A DNA stretch of 64,000 nt from Fonsecaea monophora. Its lineage: Eukaryota > Ascomycota > Eurotiomycetes > Chaetothyriales > Herpotrichiellaceae. Position 1 is the first letter of the stretch. Each line of letters opens with the position of its first letter. Position numbers and translations under genes: made by a program. The notes under the pieces are model-generated. The model worked only from the letters and a program-made list of their open reading frames with translations. It was not told the DNA's origin and made no database searches. The stretch spans positions 806,001-870,000 of the forward strand of contig NW_019173932.1 in assembly GCF_001642475.1 (NCBI RefSeq). Direction: 5' to 3'. This document shows, piece by piece, positions 54,662-64,000 of the stretch.

Positions 54662-57600
54662 TTATGAGGACACGTTGAACTCGTCGATGACACTCCTCGG
54701 TTTTTGATATTCGCCCACTCCGAACCCGTTGGCCCTTCCTCTGTCCCGGACCTCTTCCCAACTACACTTGAGGCCGAAGAACTCGGGCCCGCCGACCCTC
54801 AGGCCCTCGGCGCTCCCGGTCCACAGTGGCGAGGCGGGCATCCCGATCACGCGGACTTTGAGACCGTACCGCAGCTCGGGAGACCCGAGAGCCTCGCCGT
54901 CGCTGCCGAGGATGGAGATCAAGTCCGGCACCGTGCATATGATCTCCTCTTCGAAATCTTCTTGTGACGAGGACGTTGTCGGGAACTCTGGAATGAACCC
55001 TGCCGAGAGGTATTCGTTCTGGAAAGGGATGACAAGGTGGCGTTTCTCGCGGTTCGCGGGAGTGGTGGACGGGGGGTTTGAGCTGTCGTCTTCCTCGTCG
55101 GCGGACAAGGGCGCAATGACACAGCGACCGACTGTATAGCCGCGGGAGACGTCGCGAGTCACGTCGACGACTTTACCGACGTAGAGCTCTTTGACTGGGG
55201 TGATGCTCGACTATGTAGATTTAGATGGTCTTGTCAGCTTGGCCGGTTACACACACACTCTCTGGTGAAGGGGGATAACTCACGATCGCCTCGATGAAAT
55301 CAATCTTAGACTCCCGCGCAAGGTGGACGGCGCGCCCTAGATACCATGCCTGGGAGACGGTGTTGGGCACGGCGTAGTCCTTGAGGACTTTGCCGGAGAG
55401 AGGTCTCGCGGCCGCAGCAGTGGAATTGCCCAGTTCAATGCAGGTTGTCCGTATCAGCGCTTCCACGCGCTTGTTGGAATCGGCGGTCTGTGATATAGAA
55501 CCCAAAAATGTCAGAGATTTGCCAGAAGGAGTGAGGGGAGACGAAAAGGGACCAAAGACACCTTACCAGAACGACGGATGCGTTGCCTTTACAGTCGGTC
55601 GTGGCAACAGGCAGCACCGACTGGCCATAAACATAAGGAGTTCCATGCTCCAGCGTCGGATACGCACGACCCATCAAGTCGCAGTCTACCACCGGTCGAC
55701 CGTAGCGAGCACTCGTGGGAAAAGTCACCAGGCCGTTGCCTCCTCCGATCTCATCGGCCACGATGCCGTCAAAGTCTGTGATCCCCATGATCTTGTTGAC
55801 GGCGTCGATGGCGGCGAACACATCGGTGCCTGAACTCACCCGCTCGTCGCTGACCGAAGGTGCGCCGTAGCCTGCGCCAAACACACAAACACCGTCGTCT
55901 TTGAGGGATTCGAGCGAAACAACGCGGATAGCTCCCTCGCCGGCTTTGCGAAGGATGTCCAGCGTGTACAGAGCCATCAGATACGACGAGCCACCACCTC
56001 CCGTACCGAGCACGCCTGCGCCCGAAGCGATCAGTTGCACATCGACGGGGGAGATGTACCAGACACCGTCCTTGACATTGGGGCGATACTTTGCGATATC
56101 GACCCCCAATGTCGGCTTCGTCAGACTGCCCTTCTGCACGTTTGTCGCCTCGGGTTTCGTCGCCTCTTGCGTCGTGTCATCGTCCACTTCCTGCGCATGG
56201 GCGAGTGCTCCGTTGGCAAAGCCATTTTGAACAGCATCGTCTCTGGCTCGAAGACTTCCGACAGCTTTCATGGCAAACCTCGTGGCTTTGTTGGTCACAT
56301 ATTGAAGCGGGATTTTCTTGATCTCGACGATCTTGACATCCCGTTCGTCTGCCCCATTCGCTATGGCGGTCGCAATTGCAGTCTTCCTGACTGCTTCGAT
56401 CGCCTCATTTTCGTCTCGGCCAGCCAAGATCTCAATCACGTCGACTTCGCCTGCCACCTTGGCAATGGCCGCGCCCACAGCGTTGGCAGAGTCGTGATGA
56501 GGCGGCCGAAGACACTCTTCTACCCCGTCAAGGTCCTCTGTGAGGATGATCGATCCACCCCCAACGAGAAGGACACAGACTGGGGCAGACGAGACCTTCA
56601 TCCTATCGATGGCTCGTTCAAGCTGTCGTTTCATGTCGGCTTTTCCACCGGCAATCAGCTGTTCAGGGATGCCCTTGACGTTTTCGTAGTCACCGATGCT
56701 GGCTGCTTTCGATGCCACGACGATATCCGTCGCTGTCATGACATTTCCTCCAAACACCATGGCATCAGTCGTGAGACGATGCGCGACTGAGTCTGGGCCG
56801 ACGGTGACCTTGCCCCCATCCTCGGATTGGCGTACGCGACTCCCTCCTCCGAGACCGATGGAAAGGACCTCCGGCATGGAGAAAGCAGTGCGTACACCGC
56901 CCACCTCGACAAAGTTGGGAGCCTGCCGAGGGAAGCCTGATGGTAAGAGGGAGCAGATGTCGGTCGTCGTACCGCCGATGTCGACGACTACCACTTGCTT
57001 GTCAGCCAGTCTTTGGTCGCCGTGATCAAGCCCTTGAAGGAATGCGGCTCCCATGAGGCTGTTGGTGGGACCACTGGCGAATGTCTTGATGGGCAATTCC
57101 GCCGCCACCGCAGCATCAGTGAGAGTGCCGTCATTCTGCGTCAAGTACAGTGGACACGCGAGGTCAAGCTTGTACATTGCATATCTGAAGCCCTGAATCG
57201 TGCGTCGGGCGAACCCCAGAATCGCCGCGTTGAGGATGGTGGCATTCTCGCGGGTCAAGAGCCCAGTGCCGCCAATCTGGCCGGAGCAGACGACAGATAG
57301 TCCCGGTGCAAACTGCTGCAAAAGCGCTTTGCATCGCTCTTCGTGGAGGCCTTTTTGATCAAGCGCAGAGAACACCCCGATGACAGCAACATACTGGATG
57401 CCCGCCTCGACGATGGCCGCGGCTGTAGCTTTGATCTGGTCAGGGTTGAGCGGAAAGATCTCTCGGCCGTCAATCTCAAGCCCTCCATCGAGGTAGAACG
57501 CGGGACCCTCGATGATGCCCTTCAATGCATATGGAAAGTCGGCAAAAGGAGGCACCTAGATATTGTCAGCCCATCACAGGTCTTCCGGGAAGCGGACAAG

Positions 57601-57919
57601 GAATGCACTTAATTACCTTCCTGGTGTAGGGACCACACAGCCTGATCACGGCCACCCGACTAAGTCTTCGGGCATCATTCTCGACAACGGCATTCACAAA
57701 GTGTGTGGTTCCGATGGCGACATTCAACACTTTACTCCTGTCCACTTTCGAGAGAGCGAGAACTTCTCTGACTGCATTCTGAATCCCCAGGGTCACATGC
57801 GAGGTGGTGGAAGTCTTGCATGTGGCGAGCACCCCACGCGACTCGGTATCGAGTGCATTGATATCAAGGATGGCGGCGTCGGTGTTCGTTCCACCGACGT
57901 CGACTCCAATTCGGTACAT
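54662..57919 (-). CDS. Hydantoinase/oxoprolinase-DUF917 fusion protein
   Basis: ATP-dependent amidohydrolase-like enzyme acting on hydantoin- or oxoproline-type cyclic amides, fused to DUF917. Exons 57919-57617, 57555-55567, 55487-55284, 55210-54662; introns 61, 79 and 73 nt, all phase 0; 1014 aa. Residues 1-~190 form the Hydant_A_N domain (MYRIGVDVGGTNTDAAILD). About 200-530 is the Hydantoinase_A domain with VVVDIGGTTTDICSLLPSG and IGLGGGSRV. From ~630 the DUF917 domain starts (SPVDVQLIASGAGVLGTGGGGSSY; DEIGGGNGLVTFPTSARYGRPVVDCDLMGRAYPTL) and continues through the 3' exons (GNASVVL+TADSNKRVEALIRTTCIELG). Such double-domain proteins occur in fungi and bacteria. Its start lies 845 bp from that of the NCS1 permease, strongly suggesting a linked uptake-and-hydrolysis route. 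Exact substrate is not deducible. Confidence 0.9.
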
Positions 57920-58764
57920 GGTCGAAGTGATTATTCTGCAAGGGCTCGCTTGGATATCTTCCAGTGCCTGATAGATTGACGGAAAATGTTACAGTCGGGT
58001 ACACCTCCGCCTCGAAGACCGAAGGAGGTTTTCCATGTCGATCGTGCAGCCAGCGCAGATGCCCTATAAGCTGCAGGATCTCTGCTCATCAGAGCAGCGG
58101 AACGACGCGAGGATCCAAGACACCATCGAATTTTCGCAATCGTCTCCACCACCTCTTGGATATCCAGCACTTGGGGTTCCAAGTGCGCCAGGTCACCAAA
58201 CGCCAGATGTTGAACGGAGATCTGCGGACGCAAAAGGGCGTTTCCCAGAGTTGTTCCAGCAAACCTAGAGCGGGAGCAAGTATCAGAACAGGCAGGTGGC
58301 AAGCAACGGGACCCAGCTATAGGCTTATCGATAGCTTTGATACCTGGGCATATGTACTTCGAGGCCCATCTTGGGCCCATCTTTCTGGATCTTAACGCTC
58401 CGGTCTCGGTCGAGTTTAAGGTCTGTGAACGCGCCTATCATCCTTCTTCTTGGCCAGCACGACGCCCCCGCAGGTTCAGGCCAGGCGATCCTGGCCTCTG
58501 TCGCCCCCTCTACGCTTGGTCAGTCCAAATCGCATCTCGAGTGGGATGATTAAGCACCAATTGATCAAAGACTAAGGAGGGCAGGCCACCGGTATGCAAC
58601 TGATCTTCGCAAGAGTTGTTATCAGTGCATGATTAATCAGTGGTCAGGAAAATCCTCAGCGACGGAGAACTGCAGTTTATATCTCTCGCTCTCTCCTTCG
58701 TGCCATCGACAATGGCCGGCTGCGTCTGTCCTCCCTCCACCCCACGGGGACTGTCTCTGCCACG
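57920..58764. promoter_or_regulatory. Bidirectional promoter, hydantoinase and NCS1 permease
   Basis: 845 bp between head-to-head starts. Contains an inverted pair of HGATAR elements at 58324-58334 and another at 58619-58624. No gene in between has support. Shared regulation by a nitrogen GATA activator is likely but inferred. Confidence 0.55.
58324..58334. promoter_or_regulatory. Paired GATA elements (AreA/NIT2-type)
   Basis: CTTATC (58324-58329) directly overlaps CGATAG (58329-58334), two HGATAR sites in opposite orientation. TTATCA follows at 58619-58624. AreA/NIT2 prefers two or more closely spaced GATA cores in nitrogen-catabolic promoters. Confidence 0.5.
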
Positions 58765-60677
58765 ATGGTGGACTTCCAAGGTCTCCTGAAAAAGCTCGAG
58801 GTGCCATACGAAGGCGGTACGATCCCAAACCGCTGGATCAACAATGATATCAAGCCGATCGAAAAGGGCCGGCGAACATGGACGTTTTGGACTTTTCATA
58901 ACCTCTGTAGGTTGAAAGGCCTTCTTCACAGGCTTGATGCAAACCCATCTGACACACGCCCTAAGGGGTTTTGACCAATACCAACATCTCGACGTACATG
59001 ACCGGAAGTTCGCTGATTGCCCTTGGGTTGAACTGGTGGCAAGCCATCATCGCCATAATTGTCGGAGCAGTCCTGTCAACCGTCTTTGTATGTGGTGCAT
59101 CTCGTTCAGTTCTCGCAGAAAGATGGCGCTCGGACGTCCTAGCCAGTGCTGACCGCCCGGGATTCTATGGCGAATACAGATAGTGTTGAACAGCACGCCG
59201 GGCGCTTTCTACCACCTCGGATTTCCCATTGCCAACCGTTACGTTTGGGGCATGTACGGCAGTTCCTTCGTCATCTACAACCGGATTCTCTTGTCGCTGG
59301 TGTGGTATGCAGTGCAAGCCTGGATCGGAGGACAATGCGTCTACGTCTGCCTCGAAGCGATATGGCCGAATCTTGAACAGCGCATCCCCAACCACCTCCA
59401 CGCCACGGGCCTGACGTCTGCCTCGTTCCTTACTTACTGGATCTTCTGCCTCATCTCTCTGCCGCTGATCTGGATCCGGCCACACAAACTAAAAGTGTTC
59501 TTCTACGTTGCCGTGGCCTCGATCTTCACCTTTGAGATTGTGCTCTTGATATGGGCTTTGGCCACGATGGACGGGTTCGGCGACACTATTACCGGTCACC
59601 CACAGACCCAAGACACCTCGACCGGCTGGGCGGTCCTGTACGGCATCATCAGCGCCATAGGAGGCATTGCAGCGGGGATCCTGAACCAGAACGATTACGC
59701 GCGCTTCGCCCGCCGGCCCAGGGATGCCATCTGGGGTCAGATCGTCAGTGCCGCGACGTATTCAATCATCAGCTCTGTTGTCGGAATCCTCGTGACGGCG
59801 GCGACGCAAAGGCGGTACGGTGCTGCGCTGTGGAGTCTTCCCGATTTGATGATTGCCATGATGCACGCGGGGGGATCCAGGTCTCGAGCTGCGGGCTTTT
59901 TCGGAGGTGCCGCGCTGGTCATCTCGCAATGGGGGATCAACGTTCCGGGCAACGCACTGTCCGGGGGCTTTGACTTTGCTGCGACTTTCCCGCGGTACAT
60001 CAACATCCGCAGGGGAGCGTACATCACGGCGATTCTGTCCATGGCGGTCAACCCGTGGCAGCTGCTCGCCACGGCATCGACGTTCCTGGCTGTGCTGTCG
60101 AGCTATGGCGTCTTCCTGGGGCCGATGATCGGGCTCATGATCTCATCGTACTACGTCGTGCATCGCCAAAAGATCAAGGTGGACGATCTGTACCGAGGGG
60201 ACAAGACCAGCATCTACTGGTACACGTATGGGATCGACTGGCGGGCGCCGATATCGGTATGTACAGACGCTTTTTTCTTTTGGGATTTTGTGTCTCCACC
60301 CTCCAAGAGCAGTCTTGTTCTGGAGAAGCTAACAACCCGAATCGCAGTGGGCGTGCGGCGTCTTCCCCTCGATGCCGGGCTTCATCTCCAACGTCAACAA
60401 CGACATCCACGTGTCCCTGGGCTGGACGCACCTATACTACATCTCCTTCCTGGTCGGCTTCTGCATCGCGGCTGTGGTGTTTGTCGCGCTGCATTATTTC
60501 GTCCCCGCACCCAGCGTGAGGGACTTTGTGCAGGCAGCCGCGTCCAGCAGGCAAGTCATGGCAGAGTATCAGGCCAAATGGGACGCCACCGAGGGGAGGG
60601 CGAGCGATCAGGTGCCTTCGGAAAGTGTGTTGCCCAAGGATGTTGAGGATGTCGAGGGGTTTCCGAAGGATATCTAA
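58765..60677 (+). CDS. NCS1 permease (uracil/allantoin/hydantoin type)
   Basis: Nucleobase-cation symporter-1 family (PF02133), FUR type; 12 helices, 556 aa. Exons 58765-58906, 58966-59087, 59180-60256, 60348-60677; introns 59, 92 and 91 nt. The protein starts with KKLEVPYEGGTIPNRWINNDIKPIEKGRRTW (conserved N/S-x-D-x-x-P-x-x-R-x-W). Splices give FHNLWVLTNTNISTYMTGSSLIALGLNWWQA (helix 1; canonical Fur members have W-x-x-x-x-x-N-x-x-x-x-x-x-G-S) and TVF+IVLNSTPGAFYHLGFPIANRYVWGMYGS (helix 2 signature). GILNQNDYARFARRP and NVPGNALSGGFDFAATFPRYINIRRGAYI are the substrate-site and helix 8 blocks. Divergent from the hydantoinase fusion, so the likely cargo is allantoin, hydantoin or a pyrimidine base. 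Confidence 0.92.
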
Positions 60678-61927
60678 TTTCGACGGACTCTCGCGCCCAT
60701 ACATAAACTGGGGATGTGGATGTGGGTGTGAGGTATGATGTGATGCAGAGACATGTACGAGATACCTAGTACACCTAGTGATTATGAGTCAATGGACCAA
60801 CGACGTGAACGAAGTCATACTAGCAGTAGGTATTCTTATCAATGATTTGGAGCAACGCAACCCCAATGAAGAAGCCTTTGTGGGCAGCGAAAGATGGAGT
60901 ACCGAGTAAAAAGTGCTCGCGGAACTCGATCGGCTTGAAAAGCGCCCATCACATACTCGGTCATGTTGTGACCCCATGAAGCAAGGTACTCCATGTACCT
61001 GCTTCTAACCAGTTTCCCAACGTGGTTGTTACCGGGAGCATCGACCTGAAAAGGCTGCCACTGGAGGAAGCAATTCTAAGCTGGTCAGTTGGGCAAGAAA
61101 CTGGCTGCATCGTTGCCTGGATTCGAATCCTGGCAAGCTACTAGTCTGTCCAGCCTGATAAGACAACAGGTGTCAAGAAATAATACTGTCTGAACCCGAG
61201 GGGCGCTCACCTCGAGACTAGGCGGCGGCTCTAGTTGACGTCAACACGGGGGAGTTCCTCGATTCTCTGCTGTGATTCGGGGTTGATCGTGATGGGGAGA
61301 ATGACTACATCTGAAATTGGTTGTTGAAGCGCCCGAATCTCGAGGTTGTTTCGTTAGGCAACCACGACTGGGGTCGTTGTTCCAAATCAGGTTACGAAGT
61401 TCCTTGTACCAACTCTGATGACTGGCTGATTTATCAAACGGGTACCAACAACACAATAGTGTAGGGCGAGTGTGGGTTCCTTTCCTCTAAAGAAGGCGTC
61501 CGTCAGCGCTCAGGCAACTTTGCCCACCTGTCTGTGACTACACTTCTTCTCTCTCGTTGCTCCCCTCCGCCCATGCGATTGCAGATTCACTTGATATCCT
61601 CGTGCTTGAATACTCAGAGACGAGGTCGATCCAGGAATATCGGATCGCACCCAGTTGTCTAGTCTCGAAAACCGTGTTTTCGAAGATGGCGTTTGCTGCT
61701 TTCACCGAGGCAAGCTTGGATTTCATTCCCCTGATCCTAGCTGGTAGTGGCTCGATATGTTCTTGCCTTGGAACTAATCGACGAGATTACAGCGATTCCT
61801 TCAATTCGATGAGACCCCCTCTAGGATTGGGGGTCATAAATACCAAAGGATATACAACGACCTACAGAAGAGGCTACGACTTGTTCTAAATGAGCGCCGC
61901 CAAAATGACAGGGACACTGTCATAAAA
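60678..61927. other. Intergenic; possible 5' exons of HET gene at its right end
   Basis: 1.25 kb. A tRNA-like stretch at ~61079-61142 was examined and rejected. From about 61793, after a ttacag acceptor-like site, the frame of the HET gene is open and coiled-coil-like up to its first ATG, so coding 5' exons may be present but could not be joined. Confidence 0.45.
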
Positions 61928-63947
61928 ATGACTGGACAAAGGCACCAGATCCTAGAGAAGCGCGATGAATGGGCCTTGAACCGGGAGATGATACCAGAAA
62001 ACATGGATGAGACGGAGCTGCAGAAGTGTCGACAATGGGAGAACAGAGCCGTATGGGAATCGCGGCCACCGACTTTTGAGGCAATCACAAAATTCTTTCA
62101 GCAGACAACATTGTGTGAGCCATGCAAGTCCATCCCAGTGATCAAATTGATACACTCCATGGCTGGAATCAATTCCACAACCGCAGGCGACTTCGAGAGT
62201 GGGTGTGGTCTATGCAACCTGCTGGCTCGTGAGAGTGAAAATGAGAACGACCGCCCAATAGGTGGGTAACAATTCTCCCACTGAGACGTGCATACAGCTG
62301 AGTTGATTCGTACAGTCATTCCGCGAGTGGGCAGCTGGATTTATTTCCAATTACTCAACAGTTGGATAGATGAATGCCATCGCAACCACAGCCATGTACT
62401 ACCCCATCTGTCACAACAGCCGCGGAGGCTACGCGCAGGTACCAACGAACGCATGCCCCCCGCGCCACTGAGGATAATTGATGTGAACGCGATGCGACTT
62501 GTTCAGCACGAAGGCGGGAAAACATATGTTGCACTCTCCCACCGATGGAACGCGCGAGAGAGGAAAGAAGTCGACAGATTCTGGAGTGGTAATGTCATCA
62601 CCGACATCAATTTCGACGCATTGCCCGTCAAGTTTCAAAACGCAGCTATAGTTACTCGAAGGCTCGGGATGCAATACCTCTGGATCGATGGTATCTGTAT
62701 AGATCAAGCCAACCCCGAAGAACTGTTCCAGGAGTGCAGCCGAATGGAGCTCATCTTCAGCAATGCATTCTGTGTCATTGCCGCTGTATCAGACTTGAAC
62801 AATGATGGCAACTTTCTTCCTTCTGCCGAGACTGGAACACCGTTTACTCTACCTAACGGGACTAAGGAGCCTTCACTTCGAATCGTGAACAAAAGTGCAG
62901 ACTTTGCTCATGACGTGTTGGATGCACCGTGGAACACGCGTGGGTGGACTTTCCAGGAGCGTGCTTTGGCATGTCACTCGATCTATTTCACCAAACAGCA
63001 GACGTACTGGGAGTGTGAGAATTCTATCGTCTGCGAGAGTCAAGAAACTCCTGTCACGTACGTACGCGATAACATCGATACTACTGGCGGATCATCTCAC
63101 TGACATACTGACAAGCCACGCCGACATCTATGCTCGTTCTGACTTTCCGGGCGATCACGATTACTCGACCGGGCTCGTGAAAGAAACCTACAGACAGTAT
63201 TCACGCCGCAACCTCACCTGCGAGGGAGACATGCCCATTGCCATTCTAGGCCTCGAATACAGACTGGCATTGCACTATAAGAGCATCAGCCTGTTCGGTG
63301 TCCTGCAGGCCCGTCTTCATGAAACGCTGCTCTGGAAACGTGGCACGGAACCCTTGACGAAAATTGACTTCGGAAATCCCCAACAGCCCGTTCCTTCTTG
63401 GTCCTGGATGAGCCGCAAAGGAGAAATTGATTATGTCGACCTCCCCCAAGGGTTCAGCGCGGAAAAAATCGAACTTGACTATCAACAAGTGGACGAATAC
63501 GCGAAATATATCCATGTTTCTCAGCAAAAGCATTGCCAACTCGAGGCGAAACTCTGCAAAAAGCAGGGATTCTCACTAGACGATACCAATCACGAGGACG
63601 CGTGGATTGGTGTCAGGGATGACAACAACCTTGTTGGCGCGTTGAGCTTCGACGGGTGCGGCCCCGACAGACGCAGCAGCCGGGGTGATATAATCCACGC
63701 GGTGATCATTGCATCAGCCACGGGCCTCTTTCCATGTCCATCCAAGCTTGAAGAAATCGATCCAAAAGCAGGTGATGAGCCGCAATATATCGCCCTGTTG
63801 GTGGAGGGGATTGCTTGTAAGGAAGGTTGTGTCGTAGAGGAGGCGAGATATTACACCAGGATAGGATTGGGCATATTCCAAGCTTCGTGGTTGGATTCGG
63901 ACACGGACAACTCTGGCAATCCTGGCAAGCTGATTCGGGTTATCTAG
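61928..63947 (+). CDS. HET-domain protein
   Basis: Heterokaryon-incompatibility (HET, PF06985) protein; the domain triggers cell death after non-self fusion in fungi. Exons 61928-62261, 62316-63057, 63116-63947; introns 54 and 58 nt; 635 aa as modelled. HET motifs: KTYVALSHRWNARERKEV (the Y-V/A-L-S-H/Y-x-W block), FQNAAIVTRRLGMQYLWIDGICIDQANPEELFQECSRMELIFSNAFCVIAA (L-W-I-D-x-x-C-I-D-Q), then APWNTRGWTFQERALACHSIYFT (W-x-x-R-x-W-x-x-Q-E). A long C-terminal region contains VPSWSWMSRKGEIDY, typical of HET proteins. A nearer acceptor would give a 36-nt first intron, improbably short, so the acceptor at 62315 is used. The open frame upstream of the chosen ATG hints at additional N-terminal coding sequence. 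The gene ends 53 bp before the window edge. Confidence 0.85.
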
Positions 63948-64000
63948 TCACGTAAGAATACCAGCTTCGTGTCACCGACTCGACTGACTTTAGGAGGATC

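Noticed and set aside
54704..55139. Plus-strand frames opposite the 3' exon of the hydantoinase fusion
   Set aside because: Antisense shadows of the supported coding frame.
61079..61142. tRNA-like sequence with a TTCGAATCC B-box-like core and an AGTTGG A-box-like core
   Set aside because: The T-stem does not pair (a C-A mismatch next to the loop and two G-T pairs), no 7-bp acceptor stem forms, and the core is simply a 12-bp palindrome.
62262..62297. 36-nt first intron in the HET gene
   Set aside because: Shorter than fungal spliceosomal introns normally allow; the acceptor 18 nt further gives a 54-nt intron in the same phase.

Overview
The window is nuclear DNA from a filamentous ascomycete (Pezizomycotina). 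The evidence is genes split by many short GT-AG introns (mostly 46-130 nt), a recognisable conidiation regulator (wetA), two Zn2Cys6 transcription factors, a siderophore-type MFS carrier, a HET-domain protein and a STAND NTPase. Gene content would suit Eurotiomycetes (Aspergillus- or Chaetothyriales-like), but that placement is inference. No rRNA gene, credible tRNA, transposon or CRISPR array was seen. Exon boundaries were set by hand from splice signals plus frame and family continuity.

Layout. 1-10 kb: the 5' end of a polyubiquitin gene (-), wetA (+), an acyltransferase-3 membrane protein (+) and a CTF1-beta-like Zn2Cys6 regulator (-). 10-19 kb: an MFS sugar transporter with seven exons (+), a 2EXR/F-box-like protein with a Ser-Pro-Arg tract (+), 2.7 kb of microsatellite-rich non-coding DNA and a tiny Cys/His-rich ORF (+). 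19-31 kb: a YdcF/DUF218 protein (-) with a double E-box upstream, secreted dipeptidyl-peptidase V (+), a siderophore transporter with an iron-GATA motif upstream (+), a DUF1772 protein (+) and a small unknown protein (+). 31-44 kb: a second Zn2Cys6 factor (-), spliceosomal PRP4 (-), a broken STAND NTPase (-), a PSD-family decarboxylase (+) and a peroxisomal 3-ketoacyl-CoA thiolase with a PTS2 signal and an 8-nt micro-exon (+). 44-64 kb: a divergent pair of unknowns (an acidic repeat protein and a putative papain-fold protein), a DHA2 drug exporter (+), symplekin/Pta1 (+), a hydantoinase-DUF917 fusion (-) divergent from an NCS1 permease (+), and a HET-domain protein (+).

How genes work together. 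The clearest functional unit is the head-to-head hydantoinase-DUF917 / NCS1 permease pair at 54.7-60.7 kb: uptake and opening of a cyclic ureide or pyrimidine-like nitrogen source, with GATA elements in the shared promoter. The siderophore transporter carries an exact match to the SreA-type iron-repression motif. The Zn2Cys6 factor at 7.3-9.7 kb and the sugar transporter at 10.9 kb are divergent neighbours and may be co-regulated. STAND and HET genes are the usual fungal non-self recognition repertoire; the STAND gene has lost its Walker B region. The most novel candidate is the divergent pair at 44.7-47.1 kb: an uncharacterised protein with C/H/D residues spaced as in C58 papain-fold peptidases, beside an Asp/His/Gly/Tyr-repeat protein.
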